A stretch of DNA of 6,200 bases from Chitinophagaceae bacterium UBA2793 (GTDB taxonomy: Bacteria; Bacteroidota; Bacteroidia; Chitinophagales; Chitinophagaceae). This document shows, one piece after another, positions 5,570-6,200 of the stretch; positions within the stretch are counted from its first letter, which is position 1, and every line of letters starts with the position of its first letter. A model generated the notes under the pieces. The model saw nothing but the letters and a program-made list of their open reading frames with translations. It searched no databases and had not been told where the DNA came from. The DNA is taken from contig DEHT01000101.1 in assembly GCA_002352045.1 (NCBI GenBank), positions 4,346 to 10,545 of the forward strand, in the 5' to 3' direction. The position numbers and the translations under genes were made by a program.

Positions 5570-5847
5570 CAGTACGATTAAGTGCTGCTGAGCGTATTTC
5601 CTCCGTTGCCTGGTTTATTGAATCGAAAGGAATGGTAAAAACAGCAGAAAAATTTGTTGATGCTGTTTATGATTTCTTTGAAAAATTAGCGGACCCCCGA
5701 AAGTCTTATGCCGAGTGTCGCAATCCTGAAAAAAAAATGTTTGGCTATAAATGTATTTCGTATAAAAAGAAATACACAATAGTGTTCCTGGAAACAGTTT
5801 CTGAAATTATAATTTGTGAATTTTTACCAACTAAAATGCTTCAATAA
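5551..5847 (+). CDS. RelE/ParE family toxin
   Basis: This 98-residue protein fits the RelE/ParE toxin fold. Two N-terminal helices (about 11-25, SAAERISSVAWFIES, and 29-46, VKTAEKFVDAVYDFFEKL) are followed by a loop and three antiparallel strands: MFGYKCISY (63-71), KKYTIVFLE (73-81) and SEIIICEFLP (84-93). The length is normal for the family. Members either cut mRNA at the ribosome (RelE type) or poison DNA gyrase (ParE type); the sequence does not settle which, although the long helical hairpin and lack of an obvious RelE catalytic set lean towards ParE. The start at 5551 lies inside the antitoxin gene, a 19-base overlap; the next in-frame Met (residue 28) would remove the first helix, so 5551 is preferred. 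It is expressed with the antitoxin from the promoter near 5375. Confidence 0.85.
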   Translation: MGIRKITVRLSAAERISSVAWFIESKGMVKTAEKFVDAVYDFFEKLADPRKSYAECRNPEKKMFGYKCISYKKKYTIVFLETVSEIIICEFLPTKMLQ

Positions 5848-5870
5848 CAGTCTCGCATTAACCTATTTTC

Positions 5871-5894
5871 CTTTGTGCCTTTGCGTCTTTGTGG
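5871..5894. repeat. 8-bp tandem repeat CTTTGYGN, three units
   Basis: CTTTGTGC (5871-5878), CTTTGCGT (5879-5886) and CTTTGTGG (5887-5894) follow one another with no gaps. Closely similar strings (CTTTGCGTCTTTGCGCC and relatives) recur between genes in many Bacteroidota and other bacterial genomes; their role is unclear. Here it lies between the toxin stop and the valS start, with no ORF in the gap. Confidence 0.6.
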
Positions 5895-5921
5895 TTACAG
5901 CAAAAAATCCCCTTATTTCAG

Positions 5922-5929
5922 TACCTTCG
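5922..5929 (+). promoter_or_regulatory. Possible -7 promoter element of valS
   Basis: TACCTTCG is one base from the Bacteroidota TAnnTTTG consensus and lies 23 bp before the valS ATG. No TTG is seen at the usual -33 distance; the nearest TTTG (5888-5891) ends 30 bp upstream and belongs to the tandem repeat. A separate valS promoter in this gap is expected because the preceding genes are a toxin-antitoxin module. Confidence 0.35.
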
Positions 5930-5952
5930 CCCTCCGAAAAAGACAGCACAGC

Positions 5953-6200
5953 ATGGAACTTTCTAAAAATTTTGAACCACAGGCATTAGAGCAAAAATGG
6001 TACAGCCATTGGTTAGATAAAAAATATTTTCACAGCACACCAGACAACAGGGAGCCTTATACCATTGTAATACCACCACCCAATGTTACCGGAGTGCTAC
6101 ACATGGGCCATTGCTTGAATAATACCATCCAGGATATATTAATTCGTACCGCACGCATGCAAGGCAAAAATGCCTGTTGGGTGCCCGGCACCGACCATGC
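5953..6200 (+). CDS. valS: Valyl-tRNA synthetase, N-terminal part (runs off the right edge)
   Basis: An ATG at 5953 opens a frame that continues to the window end, giving 82 complete codons. The product is the cytoplasmic class I aminoacyl-tRNA synthetase that charges tRNA-Val. Diagnostic blocks are NFEPQALEQKWYSHW (6-20), PPPNVTG (41-47), the ATP-binding HIGH motif as HMGH (50-53), LNNTIQDILIRTARMQG (55-71) and WVPGTDH (76-82), all in the order and spacing of ValS. The family is about 870-950 residues, so under a tenth is present; the editing domain and KMSKS loop lie outside. The start is well supported because the EPQALEQKW block normally lies within the first twenty residues. No Shine-Dalgarno is visible. 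Confidence 0.97.
   Translation, partial: MELSKNFEPQALEQKWYSHWLDKKYFHSTPDNREPYTIVIPPPNVTGVLHMGHCLNNTIQDILIRTARMQGKNACWVPGTDH

Noticed and set aside
5848..5952. Possible CRISPR or small RNA in the gap before valS
   Set aside because: The only repetition is the three-unit 8-bp array without spacers, and no terminator-like hairpin is present.

Overview
The window is AT-rich bacterial DNA that most likely comes from a Bacteroidota genome, probably near Chitinophagaceae. The support is the protein style, the lack of clear Shine-Dalgarno sequences before the starts, short A/T-rich leaders, and several matches to the Bacteroidota -7 promoter element TAnnTTTG. The family-level placement is inference. 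Two housekeeping genes cross the window edges: tex on the left (minus strand, leaving through base 1) and valS on the right (plus strand, leaving through base 6200).

Left half, all minus strand, read from right to left: a secreted GH29 alpha-L-fucosidase (3714-2278), then after 24 bp a fused DEDDh exonuclease/GIY-YIG nuclease (2253-886), then after 205 bp the RNA-binding transcription factor gene tex (680 to the edge). The 205 bp gap holds a REP-like element with two GC-rich hairpins and a direct repeat. One hairpin supplies the last codons of the nuclease gene and its stop codon follows immediately, so the element appears to have redefined the end of that protein.

Right half, all plus strand: a 75 bp divergent spacer separates the fucosidase from an ElyC/SanA/YdcF-family (DUF218) membrane protein (3790-4551). 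A small secreted protein of unknown function follows 31 bp later (4583-5134). A strong intrinsic terminator (5197-5236) comes next. Directly after it lies a roughly 80% identical, gap-free copy of the last ~110 bp of the secreted-protein gene (5237-5346), a decayed tandem paralogue. Out of the tail of this remnant emerges a well-formed promoter for a two-gene type II toxin-antitoxin module: a 56-residue antitoxin (5399-5569) overlapping a RelE/ParE-type toxin (5551-5847). A spacer with an 8-bp tandem repeat and a possible promoter then leads into valS.

Taken together, the window is conserved housekeeping genes flanking a small variable zone (about 5135-5950) of duplication debris, palindromes, a toxin-antitoxin module and simple repeats. 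I see no large new system. The most interesting items are the nuclease fusion with its repeat-derived tail, the paralogue remnant, and the compact toxin-antitoxin pair whose promoter appears to lie in that remnant.
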